From NCBI GenBank assembly GCA_016783675.1, contig JADHWE010000023.1, positions 1 through 35,588 on the forward strand: DNA of 35,588 bases. The letters are read 5' to 3'. The translations under genes were made by a program, and so were the position numbers. Within the stretch, counting starts at the first letter, position 1, and each line of letters starts with the position of its first letter. The notes beneath the pieces were generated by a model. It was not told where the DNA came from. It made no database searches and saw only the letters and a list, made by a program, of their open reading frames with translations. The stretch is from Kiritimatiellia bacterium. Lineage in GTDB: Bacteria > Verrucomicrobiota > Kiritimatiellia > UBA8416 > JABMPJ01. Below are positions 1 through 8,744 of this stretch, piece by piece.

Positions 1-9
1 CCTCGATCA

Positions 10-36
10 GGTAGGGCGAGCTCTCCGAGCGAGCCG
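10..36. repeat. Intergenic repeat, family R1, single arm
   Basis: This 27-base unit begins GGTAGGGCGAGCTCTCC and ends in GAGCGAGCCG. It is identical to the right arm of the inverted pair at 3744-3770 and similar to the arms near 13.4 kb. It lies just past the stop codon of the flavodiiron gene, so it is in a 3' flank. The partner arm, if there is one, lies outside the window. Confidence 0.85.
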
Positions 37-42
37 TATTGG

Positions 43-1245
43 TTACGCATCCTGCTTCAACGTCTGAGCGAACTTGCGACCGAAGGCCGCCGCCTGGGCG
101 ATGCTCGCGGGCAGGGCGCCCCCTTTGATCTCCAGGCTATCGACCAGGTTCCACTTAACCGGCTCAACGATCTTTACGAGGTCACGCAGGGCGCCGCCGG
201 TCCAGCCGTAGCTGCCGAACATCGCCAGTTGCCGGTTCTTCACGCCCTTGATACGGGCTTCGCGAATGACCTCCCATACCGGCGGGAACAGGGCCCCTTC
301 GTAGGTCGGGGCACCGACCACGACCCCACGACGCGTCCAGAGGTAGGGCAGCATGTAGCTCGAGTGCGTGCGGGCTGCGTCGAAGATCTCCACGTCCAGC
401 CCTTCGGCCGCTATGCCCTGGGCCGCGGCGTTCATGAATGACTCGGTGTTACCGTACATGCTTCCATAGATCAGGGTTACGGCCAAGTCACCGGGGGTAT
501 CGGGATAGTCGCACCACTTCTGGTACAGCTCGATGATCCGCTCCGGGCGCGACCGCCAGATGAGTCCGTGCGACGGCGCAATCATGCGCACATCGACATC
601 GGCCAGTTTCTGGATCGCCTTGCGGACCGACACGCGGAACTTGGCCACGATGTTGACGAAATAGCGCAGCGATTCGCGCTCGTAGAAATCCTGATCCTGG
701 CACTCATCATCAAAGATAGTGCCCTGCAGCGCGCCATATCCGCCAAAGCCGTCGCAGGAGAAGAGAACGCCCTCCGAGGGCTCAAACGTCATCATCGTCT
801 CCGGCCAGTGCACGAACGGTGTTGAGAAGAACTGGAGCGTACGCGTGCCGAGGGAAAGCGTATCGCCGTCGCCCACGATCTGCATGTGGTCATGCACGCC
901 GTAGTAGGCTTCCAGCAGACCGGCGGCCTTCTCGGTGCAGACGATCGTCATGTCCGGTGCCATCTCCTTGAGGATCCGGAGCACGCCGGTGTGATCGGGC
1001 TCAACGTGATTGATCACGCAGTAGTCGATATCGCGAAGCGAGGTGATGTCGGCGATCTGGCCGAAAAAGTCGTCCGTCTTCATCGCCTTGGCGAGATCGA
1101 TGATGGCGGTCTTCTCGTCCTTGATCACGAAGCTGTTGTACGACACCCCTTCGCGTGAAATCGGCCACAGTCCTTCAAACAGGTCCGTGGTACGGTCATT
1201 CACCCCGACCCAATACATGTCTGGCTTGATCTCAACTGCCGGCAT
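43..1245 (-). CDS. Flavodiiron protein (FprA family A-type flavoprotein)
   Basis: A cytoplasmic flavodiiron protein that should reduce O2 to water and/or NO to N2O with electrons from rubredoxin or another flavin carrier. The N-terminal metallo-beta-lactamase-like domain (about 1-245) carries the diiron ligand set H80-x-E82-x-D84-H85, H146 (VHWPE), D165 (CDGFG) and H226 (PSHG). The C-terminal flavodoxin domain starts near 255 and has an FMN phosphate loop (YGSMYGNTES). At 400 residues it is the normal length for the two-domain class, with no added rubredoxin or flavin reductase domain. The ATG at 1245 has an AGGGG ribosome site upstream. It is divergent from the UroD-family gene across 181 bases. 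Whether O2 or NO is the main substrate cannot be read from the sequence. Confidence 0.95.
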   Translation of the reverse strand: MPAVEIKPDMYWVGVNDRTTDLFEGLWPISREGVSYNSFVIKDEKTAIIDLAKAMKTDDFFGQIADITSLRDIDYCVINHVEPDHTGVLRILKEMAPDMTIVCTEKAAGLLEAYYGVHDHMQIVGDGDTLSLGTRTLQFFSTPFVHWPETMMTFEPSEGVLFSCDGFGGYGALQGTIFDDECQDQDFYERESLRYFVNIVAKFRVSVRKAIQKLADVDVRMIAPSHGLIWRSRPERIIELYQKWCDYPDTPGDLAVTLIYGSMYGNTESFMNAAAQGIAAEGLDVEIFDAARTHSSYMLPYLWTRRGVVVGAPTYEGALFPPVWEVIREARIKGVKNRQLAMFGSYGWTGGALRDLVKIVEPVKWNLVDSLEIKGGALPASIAQAAAFGRKFAQTLKQDA

Positions 1246-1426
1246 AGTGGTTCCCCTGCTCTGCTTCCGATTGAAAGGCGGGGATTGTAGCGTGCACCCA
1301 GCCGGAAATCAATAATGCGCTTGGCGTCTTACTATTCACTTGTAAGTCGGATACGGCAGCGACAGACTGCCCCATCACGTCACCCACTGCAGTGACGGCA
1401 CATAAACACAGAGGAGAGACGACCCG

Positions 1427-2509
1427 ATGACGCATAAAGAGAGAATTCTTGCCGCACTGAACCGCGAACCTGTTGACCTTCTGCCCTGCCAGGACACGCT
1501 CTGGGGCGAGACACGTGCAAAGTATATTGAGGAAGGTAAGCTCGGCAGCGACGAGGATGTCATCGCCCATTTCGACACCAGCATTCGTAGCGGCGGGTGG
1601 TTGAACAGTCTGGCTGACCTGGAATTTGAGGAGCAGGTGATCGAGGAAACCGAGGAAACCAAGCTCGTCCTCAACGGTAACGGGGCCACGCTACGCTGGT
1701 GGAAGACGCACAGCGGCACGCCTGAACATGTTGATTTCGAGGTAAAGGAGAGAGCCGCATGGGAAGCGAAGATTAAGCCGCACCTGCTCGAAGTGGATCG
1801 GCGACGCATCCCTGTTGAGGGCTACCGGGAGCAGAAGCGACTGGCCGCTGAGCAGAACCGCGCGTTTTGCTGGAGCGGCGTTGCTCCGTTCGAGCAGATG
1901 CATCCAGTGTGCGGGCACGAATACATGCTCATGGGGATGGCGCTCGATCCGGCCTGGGTCAAGGACATGGTGCAAACCTATGCCGACATGACGATCATGC
2001 ACCAGGAAGCTCTCTTCGAGGAGGAGGGCGCTCCCGACTTTGTCTGGTTCTACGAGGACATGGGGTTCAAGGACAAGCCCTTCATGTCGCCGGCGATGTA
2101 CGAGGACATCGTGCAGCCCGGCCACGCCAAGCTGTTCGACTATGCCCACTCCAAGGGGTGCAAGGTCGTGGTGCATTCCTGCGGCTTCGTCGAGCCGCTC
2201 GTGCCCGGTCTGGTTGAAGCAGGGATGGACTGCCTGCAGGCCATGGAAGTGAAGGCCGGGATGGACATGCCCCGTATCGCCGAGCAGTTCGCCGACCGCA
2301 TCGCCTTCTGCGGCAACATCGACATTCGCATCATCGCCTCAAACGACCGGGCGAAGATCGATGAAGAGCTGAACCGCAAGATCATCCCAGTGCTGAAAGC
2401 GGGGACCGGCTACATCCTGCACTCGGATCACTCGATCCCGCCGGACGTCGAGCACGACACGCTGCAGTACGTCTTCGACCACGGCCGCCGCATCACGGAG
2501 CGGATCTAA
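1427..2509 (+). CDS. Uroporphyrinogen decarboxylase (UroD/MtaA) family protein
   Basis: A 360-residue TIM-barrel protein of the UroD superfamily. The N-terminus (MTHKERILAALNREPVD) is the typical opening of the non-haem branch, and VVHSCGFVEPLVPGLVEAG and FCGNIDI match conserved barrel strands. This branch includes methyltransferases acting on corrinoid proteins (MtaA/CmuA type) and many uncharacterised members that are abundant in PVC and anaerobic bacteria. The H-x-C of VVHSCG could bind zinc as in methylcobamide methyltransferases, but this is inference. No haem biosynthesis gene and no corrinoid protein lies nearby, so true HemE function is unlikely. The ATG is preceded by GAGGAGAG at good spacing. 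Confidence 0.85.
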   Translation: MTHKERILAALNREPVDLLPCQDTLWGETRAKYIEEGKLGSDEDVIAHFDTSIRSGGWLNSLADLEFEEQVIEETEETKLVLNGNGATLRWWKTHSGTPEHVDFEVKERAAWEAKIKPHLLEVDRRRIPVEGYREQKRLAAEQNRAFCWSGVAPFEQMHPVCGHEYMLMGMALDPAWVKDMVQTYADMTIMHQEALFEEEGAPDFVWFYEDMGFKDKPFMSPAMYEDIVQPGHAKLFDYAHSKGCKVVVHSCGFVEPLVPGLVEAGMDCLQAMEVKAGMDMPRIAEQFADRIAFCGNIDIRIIASNDRAKIDEELNRKIIPVLKAGTGYILHSDHSIPPDVEHDTLQYVFDHGRRITERI

Positions 2510-2601
2510 TCGACCACGGCTTGTGCAATTGGTTTGCGATAGACGCTCCGGGTAGGATAGCCTGCTAATTCTGAATTTGACCATTGATAGAGGGGGTTGT
2601 T

Positions 2602-3696
2602 GTGGCATTTGAGAGTGGATCGGTAACCTGTCGTATGTTCTATGTTCCCGGCGGACTGCCGGACGATGCCGTGGAGCGTTTCGCCGCGGCCGCGGCCCCA
2701 CCGGTACTCGACATGGGACGCGAACCGGTCGATGGATGGGTTACGAGCCGCCATCTCCTGGACAACAACATCACGGACGAGAATGCCACGGTGGCCGGCT
2801 ATCTCTACCTCTACCTCATGCAGGCCGAGCGCAAGATTCCCCCTGCCCTGCTGCGGGCCGAATGCCGCATGGAAGAACTGGCCGAGATGCAGGCGCGCGG
2901 CCTGGCCTACCTGCGCCGGTCTGAGCGCAGTGAAATCAAGAAAGCCGTGGTCGACCGGCTGCTGCCCCAGATGCCGCCCACGCTGAAGGGCATTGCGCTG
3001 GTGTATGACCGCAACGACCAGATCGCCTACGCCTCGACTACGAGCGACAAGCAGCTCGATGCACTCGTTCTCCATGTCCGGAGCACAGCAGGCGTCAACC
3101 TGATACCGATTGAACCGGACACGGCGGCCCTGCAGCGTGGCGGCGTGCACCTCTCCGCGCTCACACCCACCTGCTTTGTCCCTGAGTTTGAATACGCCGG
3201 GGCTCCCGACACCGTCGGACAGGATTTCCTGACATGGCTCTGGTACGCATCGGAAGCGGGCGACTTGGGGAGCGCCCTGCCGGACGGCTGTGGTGTCATC
3301 ATTGAAGGTCCGCTGACCTTCGTGTTCGAGGGTGGCGGCGCGCATGAGACGACCCTCCGCAAGGGAGCCCCCATGGTTGCCACGGAAGCCAAGGCGTCCC
3401 TGATGGCCGGCAAGAAACTGCGGCGTGCCGTTCTGACAATGGCACATGGCGAAACGGTCTGGACCACGACCCTCGACGCGGACAGTTTCATCTTCCGCGG
3501 CCTCAAGCTGCCGAAGGGCGAGGCGATGGACCCCGTGGGCAAGTTCGAAGAACGGATGATGGCGCTACGCGTGTTGCGCGAGTCGTTCCTGGGGCTGTTC
3601 GACCACTTCCTCAAACTGCGCACGCATCCGGAGCAGTGGGAACAGACCTTGGCCAGGGTCTACGAGTGGGTCGAGAAGCGTGCGGCGCGGCCGTAG
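2602..3696 (+). CDS. RdgC-like recombination-associated protein
   Basis: The product (364 residues from the GTG at 2602) resembles RdgC, a ring-shaped DNA-binding protein that restrains RecA in Proteobacteria. Matching features are GWV near residue 45, a charged stretch LRRSERSEIKKAVVDRLLP followed by a strand ending in YDRNDQIAYAST (RdgC has the same order: LK-DEV--LLPRAF, then the MMWID-NGLI strand), and a later DFLTWLWY similar to the TEWV segment. It is longer than typical RdgC (about 300). The ORF track uses a TTG at 2584, but the GTG at 2602 sits just behind AGAGGGGG and is preferred. It follows the UroD gene by 92 bases with no terminator seen. Its 3' end faces the O-antigen ligase-like gene across repeat R1. 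The family call is by remembered pattern, not alignment. Confidence 0.62.
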   Translation: MAFESGSVTCRMFYVPGGLPDDAVERFAAAAAPPVLDMGREPVDGWVTSRHLLDNNITDENATVAGYLYLYLMQAERKIPPALLRAECRMEELAEMQARGLAYLRRSERSEIKKAVVDRLLPQMPPTLKGIALVYDRNDQIAYASTTSDKQLDALVLHVRSTAGVNLIPIEPDTAALQRGGVHLSALTPTCFVPEFEYAGAPDTVGQDFLTWLWYASEAGDLGSALPDGCGVIIEGPLTFVFEGGGAHETTLRKGAPMVATEAKASLMAGKKLRRAVLTMAHGETVWTTTLDADSFIFRGLKLPKGEAMDPVGKFEERMMALRVLRESFLGLFDHFLKLRTHPEQWEQTLARVYEWVEKRAARP

Positions 3697-3703
3697 GCAC
3701 GGT

Positions 3704-3770
3704 CGGCTCGCTCGGAGAACTCGCCCTACCAGATCATGGGTGAGGTAGGGCGAGCTCTCCGAGCGAGCCG
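3704..3770. repeat. Inverted repeat pair, family R1
   Basis: Two 27-base arms (3704-3730 and 3744-3770) are reverse complements with one mismatch and flank a 13-base spacer. The right arm is identical to the unit at 10-36. The pair lies between the 3' ends of two convergent genes (RdgC-like and O-antigen ligase-like). It could form a long hairpin acting on transcripts from both sides. No T-run typical of an intrinsic terminator follows it. Confidence 0.9.
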
Positions 3771-3774
3771 CATT

Positions 3775-4992
3775 TCACGATTCTGAAGACCATCCCGTGA
3801 CGACCAGGGCGACCGGGATCAGGCCAGTCATCATGACGCCTACGACGCCCGCGGGCCAATCGGCGAGACCGTAGATGTGCAGGTAGCCGATCAGCAACAG
3901 CACGAGCGCGGGCAACAGTCTCTGACTGATGTTGGGTGACCGTGCGAGTGCAACCAGCAGCTTCGCCACCAACGCAGCCCACCCCACCAGGTGCAACACC
4001 ACCCCGACCAAACCGGTCGTGAACACGATCTGCATGAAGTACTGGTGGGTGTGGTAGTAGTGGAACCACGAAAACGGCGGCGAGGAGCCATGATAGACCT
4101 CCTCAAAGACCGCCTTGCCCCATCCATGCCCGATCCATGGTTGCTGCCGGATCAGAACGGCGGCATGTGACCACACGATGTCGCGACCGGCAAAATTGCT
4201 TACGCTTTCCCAATCTGCGAAGCGTGGGTTGATCAGCGGCGCGTTCACAACCAGTGCGGCGCCGGCAAGCACCATCAGCAGTCCTACCAGCACCTTGCGC
4301 CGCCACCCGACGGGAAGGACGACCGCCGCGAGGCCAAACGTCCCAAGCAGCGCCATCTGTGGACCGCGCGAAGCTATGCACACGGTGTGCCCCAGGCAGA
4401 CCAACGCACCCCCCAGGCACCCGATAGCCACGGCGCGGCGTTGCCATAGCATCCAGGCGAACATGAGCAGAACCAGGCAAGCAGCGCCGCCCATCATGGC
4501 GGAGAGGTTCGAGTGACCGAAAGCGAACGGCTCCAACGCGTGTCCCTGGGCAAGAACCTGCCCCTTGAGTGCAGAGACCAGTCGCGCGAGATCGAATCCG
4601 ACGACAGCGGTCACGGCCCACGCGCTGTAGAATAGGGCCTCCTCTATCTTCTTCCGGGTTGGGAAGAGCGCAGGAAGCGCCAGCGTCGCCAGCACTATGT
4701 CGGCATACTTGATAAGTTCGCGCCCACTGGCCGCGGCCACTCCGGCCGCCGGCAGACGCACGAGGATCAATAGACCCGCCAGGAGAAACGCCGATCCGGC
4801 CGGACGCAGCCATGCCAGGAACCCGCGCGGGTTACGGACAAGGGCATAGACAAAAGCGCCTACCAGGAGCACATCCTGGATTGCCGCCGATCGATAGTTC
4901 CAGACCAGGATACCGATGGCCGTGTACAGCAGGAATCGGACGGAGGCAGGCAGATCCGATAGAGTGGCAATCCGTTTCATCCCGTCGAGCAT
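3775..4992 (-). CDS. O-antigen ligase-like (Wzy/WaaL superfamily) membrane protein
   Basis: A polytopic inner-membrane protein with about ten hydrophobic segments. A large loop in the second half contains GRDIVWSHAAVLIRQQPWIGHGWG and then HTHQYFMQIVFTTGLVG, the R...W...P..G.G and H-x-H...GL-G pattern of the O-antigen ligase/polymerase superfamily. Members join or polymerise undecaprenyl-linked glycans at the periplasmic face. Ligase cannot be told from polymerase here, and no other glycan gene is adjacent. The ORF track begins with a TTG at 5016 whose bases overlap the upstream stop codon (TTGA). In-frame ATGs at 4992 and 4980 are alternatives, none with a strong ribosome site. I report 4992. 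It is the last gene of the pyrK-pyrD-unknown-ligase run. Confidence 0.8.
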   Translation of the reverse strand: MLDGMKRIATLSDLPASVRFLLYTAIGILVWNYRSAAIQDVLLVGAFVYALVRNPRGFLAWLRPAGSAFLLAGLLILVRLPAAGVAAASGRELIKYADIVLATLALPALFPTRKKIEEALFYSAWAVTAVVGFDLARLVSALKGQVLAQGHALEPFAFGHSNLSAMMGGAACLVLLMFAWMLWQRRAVAIGCLGGALVCLGHTVCIASRGPQMALLGTFGLAAVVLPVGWRRKVLVGLLMVLAGAALVVNAPLINPRFADWESVSNFAGRDIVWSHAAVLIRQQPWIGHGWGKAVFEEVYHGSSPPFSWFHYYHTHQYFMQIVFTTGLVGVVLHLVGWAALVAKLLVALARSPNISQRLLPALVLLLIGYLHIYGLADWPAGVVGVMMTGLIPVALVVTGWSSES

Positions 4993-5012
4993 ACGTAAGG
5001 CCGGTCCCGTAA

Positions 5013-6644
5013 TCAATGCCCAACGCGGACGTCCATGGTCCAGGCATCCCGGCCGAGTTCCAGCTTCAGGCTTCCCTCGCCGAAAGGTTCAAGGGCACTC
5101 ACAGCCCGGCCGGTGCGCTCCATCAGGACCACGGCCGGCCCACTGCGCTCGCCCTGTGCAATCTGAACGATGGCATGCAGAGCCATCAGCTTCCGGACCG
5201 CCGACCCGGCGGCCTTGAAGTCAAACCACCCGTGAACCATACCGGGGGTTGCGGCCGCCGCGCTCCACCACGCGCCCTGGGGTGGTTCTGCAGACTGCTC
5301 AATCGCACGACTCACTTCGCGAGCCGCCGCCAGGTTGCTGGCAATGAAAAGCCAGTTGCCCGCCTGCCACAAGGCAGGCTTCTCGCTCGCCTTCATGCTC
5401 GAGTAGATCCCGTTGCGGGCCTCGTCGACAATGAAGACGGGGAAATCGATCCCTTCGCTGCCCCGTTCCCGCGCCAGCAGGGAGAGACCCAGCCGCGCAT
5501 TCCACCGGTCCAGCAGGGGCGGCAGCTCGGCGGCGAGGTCCAGTTCCGAGCTGGTTTTGACCGCCAGCACAAGCGAAGGAGTCTTGATCCCAAGCAGACG
5601 CCCGCTGTAGGTGTCACGCAGCAACCCCAGTGCGATAACGCCCTTCGGGTCAATCTTCTCACGGATCGTCTCGCGATAGAGCGCACCAATGGCCGGGGAC
5701 CGGGCCAACCCCGGCAACACATCCAGTATAGCCGAGGGCACCAGCATGAGTGCGCCGCTAAGTGATCCCAAGCCGGCGCCGAGGTCGCGACGCTCCGACT
5801 CGGAAAGCTGCACGTCTGTCGGCGCATCGACAGGGGGGCACACGATGCCGGCCGCTACAACGGGGAACTCACCGCGATACGTCTCCGGCCGCACGATGGG
5901 CAAGGGCATTCTGGACGACCACGTTGCGTGGACTCCGATTGCATTGGTTGATGGAAGGCTCCACGTGTACTCGGCACGTGGCGCCACGTCGGCCCGGGGT
6001 GTCCAGCACACCTGGACGCGATCCGGCGTCGGCACCGTTTCAACCGGAAGCCGTGAGGCCGGTTGGCCGTAGGCCACGCGGCGCACCATACGCCGCACGG
6101 CGCCGGGATCACGCGAATAAGCAAGCAGCACAACGCCCTCGTAGACCGTTGCGGAAAGAACCGGTCCGGTTCCGGGGCTTCTGAGCGTATAGCAGACGAT
6201 AGGCGACCGACCGGGCAGGCGATCCCAACCGGAAATCAGTCCCGCCTCCATCATCCAGCGCATCACCTGGGCGTGAACCCCACCCCAGCTTGCAGCCATC
6301 CAGGCTGCGGGCGCGCCGACGGGCGAGCGGGGGGCGAAAGCTGTGACCGTGTAGCGTCCACCCAGGCAAGCGGTCAACCATCGTCCGAACCGGCTGGTCA
6401 TGAATTCGTCGATCGCCTCGACGTCCCCTCCCAGTACCTGGATGGATTCTCGGAGCGAAGTATTCTGCAGCAAGAGGTCGGCGTCATCGCCCAGGCGATG
6501 GTGTTCGCCAACCATTAAGGCATGCGAGGGAATCGCGCCACGGACCCGCTCCGGCGCAAAGGGAAACCACACCGACCACCAGAGCGCGAGGCCGAGGAAG
6601 AGCAGAGATCCCACCAGGATCGTGAGCCGGGAACGCCTATTCAC
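5013..6644 (-). CDS. Unknown protein with N-terminal membrane anchor
   Basis: I do not recognise this 543-residue protein. Residues about 5-25 form one hydrophobic segment (LTILVGSLLFLGLALWWSV), suggesting a signal anchor with a large periplasmic domain. The rest is a mix of strands and helices without obvious motif, Cys pairs or repeats. Phrases such as GNWLFIASNLAAAREVSRAIEQ and GVIALGLLRDTYSGRLLGIKTPS recall the loose pattern of DUF3352-like proteins, but I cannot establish that. The GTG at 6644 has GGTGGGG upstream and overlaps the pyrD stop region by 8 bases; the ORF-track start (also GTG, at 6665) lies deeper in pyrD. Coupling to pyrD on one side and the O-antigen ligase-like gene on the other suggests co-transcription rather than shared function. 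Confidence 0.7.
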   Translation of the reverse strand: MNRRSRLTILVGSLLFLGLALWWSVWFPFAPERVRGAIPSHALMVGEHHRLGDDADLLLQNTSLRESIQVLGGDVEAIDEFMTSRFGRWLTACLGGRYTVTAFAPRSPVGAPAAWMAASWGGVHAQVMRWMMEAGLISGWDRLPGRSPIVCYTLRSPGTGPVLSATVYEGVVLLAYSRDPGAVRRMVRRVAYGQPASRLPVETVPTPDRVQVCWTPRADVAPRAEYTWSLPSTNAIGVHATWSSRMPLPIVRPETYRGEFPVVAAGIVCPPVDAPTDVQLSESERRDLGAGLGSLSGALMLVPSAILDVLPGLARSPAIGALYRETIREKIDPKGVIALGLLRDTYSGRLLGIKTPSLVLAVKTSSELDLAAELPPLLDRWNARLGLSLLARERGSEGIDFPVFIVDEARNGIYSSMKASEKPALWQAGNWLFIASNLAAAREVSRAIEQSAEPPQGAWWSAAAATPGMVHGWFDFKAAGSAVRKLMALHAIVQIAQGERSGPAVVLMERTGRAVSALEPFGEGSLKLELGRDAWTMDVRVGH

Positions 6645-7557
6645 GAATGGACCCCACCAACTCACTCACGCTCGCGAGGTCGTGTCGCTGGAGATAGGCC
6701 GCGATGCCGTCAATCACGCGCACCACCGTACCCGGATCGGTAAAGTTGGCCGTGCCCACCGCGACAGCCGCGGCGCCGGCAATGATGAACTCCAGCGCAT
6801 CTTCGGCGGTCTCGATGCCGCCCATCCCAATGACCGGAATCGACACCGCCTGCGCGGCTTCCCATACCTGTTTCACTGCGACCGGGTGTATCGCGGGACC
6901 GGAGAGCCCCCCCACCCGGTTGGCCAGCACGGGCCGGCGGGTCTCGATGTCGATCACCATGGCAGGCAGCGTATTGATCAGCGAGAGCGCATCGGCGCCG
7001 GCCTCCTCAGCCGCCTTGGCGAACAGTCCCACCTGTGGGACGTTGGGCGCCAACTTGGGAATCAGCGGCAGTGACGTGCGCTTGCGCACGCGACCGATCA
7101 GGTCGGCCGCCATCTTAAGATCCGTTCCAAAAGCGATGCCACCCGACTTGACGTTGGGACAGGAGATGTTGAGCTCGAGCCCGGCAATACCTTCGGCATC
7201 ATCAAAGCGGGCCGCGACCTCCTCGTACTCCTCTTCGTCGCGCCCCCAGATGTTGACGATCACCGGCGTATCGAACTGGCGCAGGAACGGCATGTAGGAC
7301 TCGACAAACCCGTCCACGCCGGGGCCCTGCAATCCAATCGCGTTGATCAATCCGCCGCGCACCTCGATCATGCGGGGGACGTCGTTGCCTTCGCACGCCT
7401 CAAGGCAGATCCCCTTGACCACGATCGCACCCAGGCCGTTGATATCAACCAGGTCGGCGTACTCGGGGCCGTAGCCAAATGTTCCCGAGGCCACCATCAC
7501 CGGATTCTTCATCCGGATTCCGGCAATCTCAACACCTATGTCCGACTGCTTGCTCAT
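6637..7557 (-). CDS. pyrD: Dihydroorotate dehydrogenase, type 1B catalytic subunit
   Basis: Oxidises dihydroorotate to orotate in pyrimidine synthesis. The FMN-binding TIM barrel shows NPVMVASGTFGYG near the N-terminus, LNISCPNVKSGG with the catalytic Cys typical of class 1 enzymes, KLAPNV, and the phosphate-binding IPVIGMGGI and GAAAVAVGTA. The Cys (not Ser) and the adjacent pyrK assign it to the NAD-linked type 1B heterotetramer, which does not depend on quinones and suits an anaerobe. The ORF track begins at 7578 inside pyrK. The ATG at 7557, five bases past the pyrK stop codon, gives a normal N-terminus (306 residues). Confidence 0.96.
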   Translation of the reverse strand: MSKQSDIGVEIAGIRMKNPVMVASGTFGYGPEYADLVDINGLGAIVVKGICLEACEGNDVPRMIEVRGGLINAIGLQGPGVDGFVESYMPFLRQFDTPVIVNIWGRDEEEYEEVAARFDDAEGIAGLELNISCPNVKSGGIAFGTDLKMAADLIGRVRKRTSLPLIPKLAPNVPQVGLFAKAAEEAGADALSLINTLPAMVIDIETRRPVLANRVGGLSGPAIHPVAVKQVWEAAQAVSIPVIGMGGIETAEDALEFIIAGAAAVAVGTANFTDPGTVVRVIDGIAAYLQRHDLASVSELVGSIRE

Positions 7558-7561
7558 ATCA

Positions 7562-8344
7562 CTACGCATCCCATTCAATCACTGACGCCTCGAATATCGG
7601 CCCATCCTTGCAGACACGCTTCCAGGCCACGCTGCCGTCCGCTCCGCGAATCTTCTGCACGCAGGCCAGGCAGGCGCCAACGCCGCAGCCCATGTGCTTG
7701 TCGAGCGAGAGCCAGGCGGTATGACCGGCCGCCACGGCGCGCTGGCCTACCGCCCTGAGCATGCCGTCGGGGCCGCAGGCGTAGTACACCGGGGGTGTGC
7801 CCTGCTGCGTGGCCACCCAGGCGTCCAGGGCGGCGGTCACCAGGCCCTTTTCACCGAGCGAGCCATCCTCGGTCGTGATGCGCACGGTCCAGCCCAGCGA
7901 TTCGAAATCGCCGACACAGAGGATATCGCGCGCCGTTGCGCCGCCGATGAAGACTGTGCCGCGCACATCCACCTCCCCGGCCAGGAAGCTGAGCGGAGCC
8001 ACGCCGTAGCCGCCGGCCACAAGCGCCGGATTCTCGCCCATGGCATCGAGGGGAAAGCCGTTGCCCAGTGGGCCGATCATGTCGACCGTATCGCCGACGG
8101 CAATCGTCTCCATGGCCCGCGTGCCGCGCCCGACTGTTTTGTAGAGAATCGAGAGGCGGTCGTCACGGGCCCGATAGATACTAAAAGGGCGTCGCAGCAC
8201 GGAACCGTCGAGGCGCGGCACGCGCAAGTGAACGAACTGGCCGGGCACGGCGGCCTTCGCGGTCACAGGTGCAGTCAGCACCAGTTCGCGATAATCCCCC
8301 CCTACGAGGTCGTGGGTCTTGACAGTAGCCTTCTCGATCTGCAT
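7562..8344 (-). CDS. pyrK: Dihydroorotate dehydrogenase electron-transfer subunit
   Basis: Iron-sulphur flavoprotein partner of PyrD that passes electrons from the FMN subunit to NAD+. The N-terminal FAD domain carries RRPFSIYR, followed by an NAD-binding region (GGYGVAPLSFLAG and YYACGPDGML). The C-terminal [2Fe-2S] site is C-x4-C-x2-C (CGVGACLAC) with a fourth Cys in RVCKDGP. Length (260) is standard. It is the first gene of a four-gene minus-strand run and is divergent from rpsT, with 127 bases between the two start codons. Confidence 0.96.
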   Translation of the reverse strand: MQIEKATVKTHDLVGGDYRELVLTAPVTAKAAVPGQFVHLRVPRLDGSVLRRPFSIYRARDDRLSILYKTVGRGTRAMETIAVGDTVDMIGPLGNGFPLDAMGENPALVAGGYGVAPLSFLAGEVDVRGTVFIGGATARDILCVGDFESLGWTVRITTEDGSLGEKGLVTAALDAWVATQQGTPPVYYACGPDGMLRAVGQRAVAAGHTAWLSLDKHMGCGVGACLACVQKIRGADGSVAWKRVCKDGPIFEASVIEWDA

Positions 8345-8398
8345 GAGGGCACAGTCTGTGGTTTTGGGGCAGCGGGGTCAAGTCACGGATAAAAAGTG

Positions 8399-8426
8399 TT
8401 GACCCGTGGGGCTCGGCGGCTATCAT
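8399..8426 (+). promoter_or_regulatory. Likely sigma70-type promoter of rpsT
   Basis: TTGACC (8399-8404) and TATCAT (8421-8426) are separated by 16 bases and lie 46 bases before the rpsT start codon. Both boxes are one or two bases from the consensus. The position in the pyrK-rpsT divergent spacer fits. Read by eye only. Confidence 0.55.
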
Positions 8427-8471
8427 GTGCGGGCTTTTGAGAACCAGATCCGGTTGGAGAGGAATTAGGGA

Positions 8472-8741
8472 ATGCCGAATATTGAGAGTGCCAAAAAACG
8501 CTTACGCACGTCTGACAAGGCGCGCCAGGGCAACAAGTCCGTCAAGAGTCGCATCGCGACTGCACGCACGAAGTTCTACGCGGCTGTGAAGAGCGAAGAC
8601 AAGGCGGCGGCCGTGACCGCATTCAACACCTTCTGCTCCAGCCTCGACATGGGCGTCAAGCGCGGAGCCATGAAGAAGAACAACGCCAACCGCCGCAAGT
8701 CACGCGCTGCGCTGCGCATGAACGCGGTTTTTGCTGCGTAG
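8472..8741 (+). CDS. rpsT: Small ribosomal subunit protein bS20
   Basis: An 89-residue, highly basic protein that binds 16S rRNA during 30S assembly. It opens with MPNIESAKKRLRTSDKARQGNKS and ends with MKKNNANRRKSRAALRMN, matching bS20 (conserved SAKKR near the start and the N-A-A/N-R-KSRL-type tail). The ATG follows GGAGAGGAAT. It is a single-gene unit: promoter on the left, and only three bases separate its stop codon from that of lptE on the other strand, so no terminator hairpin fits between them. Confidence 0.97.
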   Translation: MPNIESAKKRLRTSDKARQGNKSVKSRIATARTKFYAAVKSEDKAAAVTAFNTFCSSLDMGVKRGAMKKNNANRRKSRAALRMNAVFAA

Positions 8742-8744
8742 GTT

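Noticed and set aside
2506-3447. 313-codon open frame on the minus strand
   Set aside because: Antisense to the RdgC-like gene; no ribosome site and no recognisable domain.
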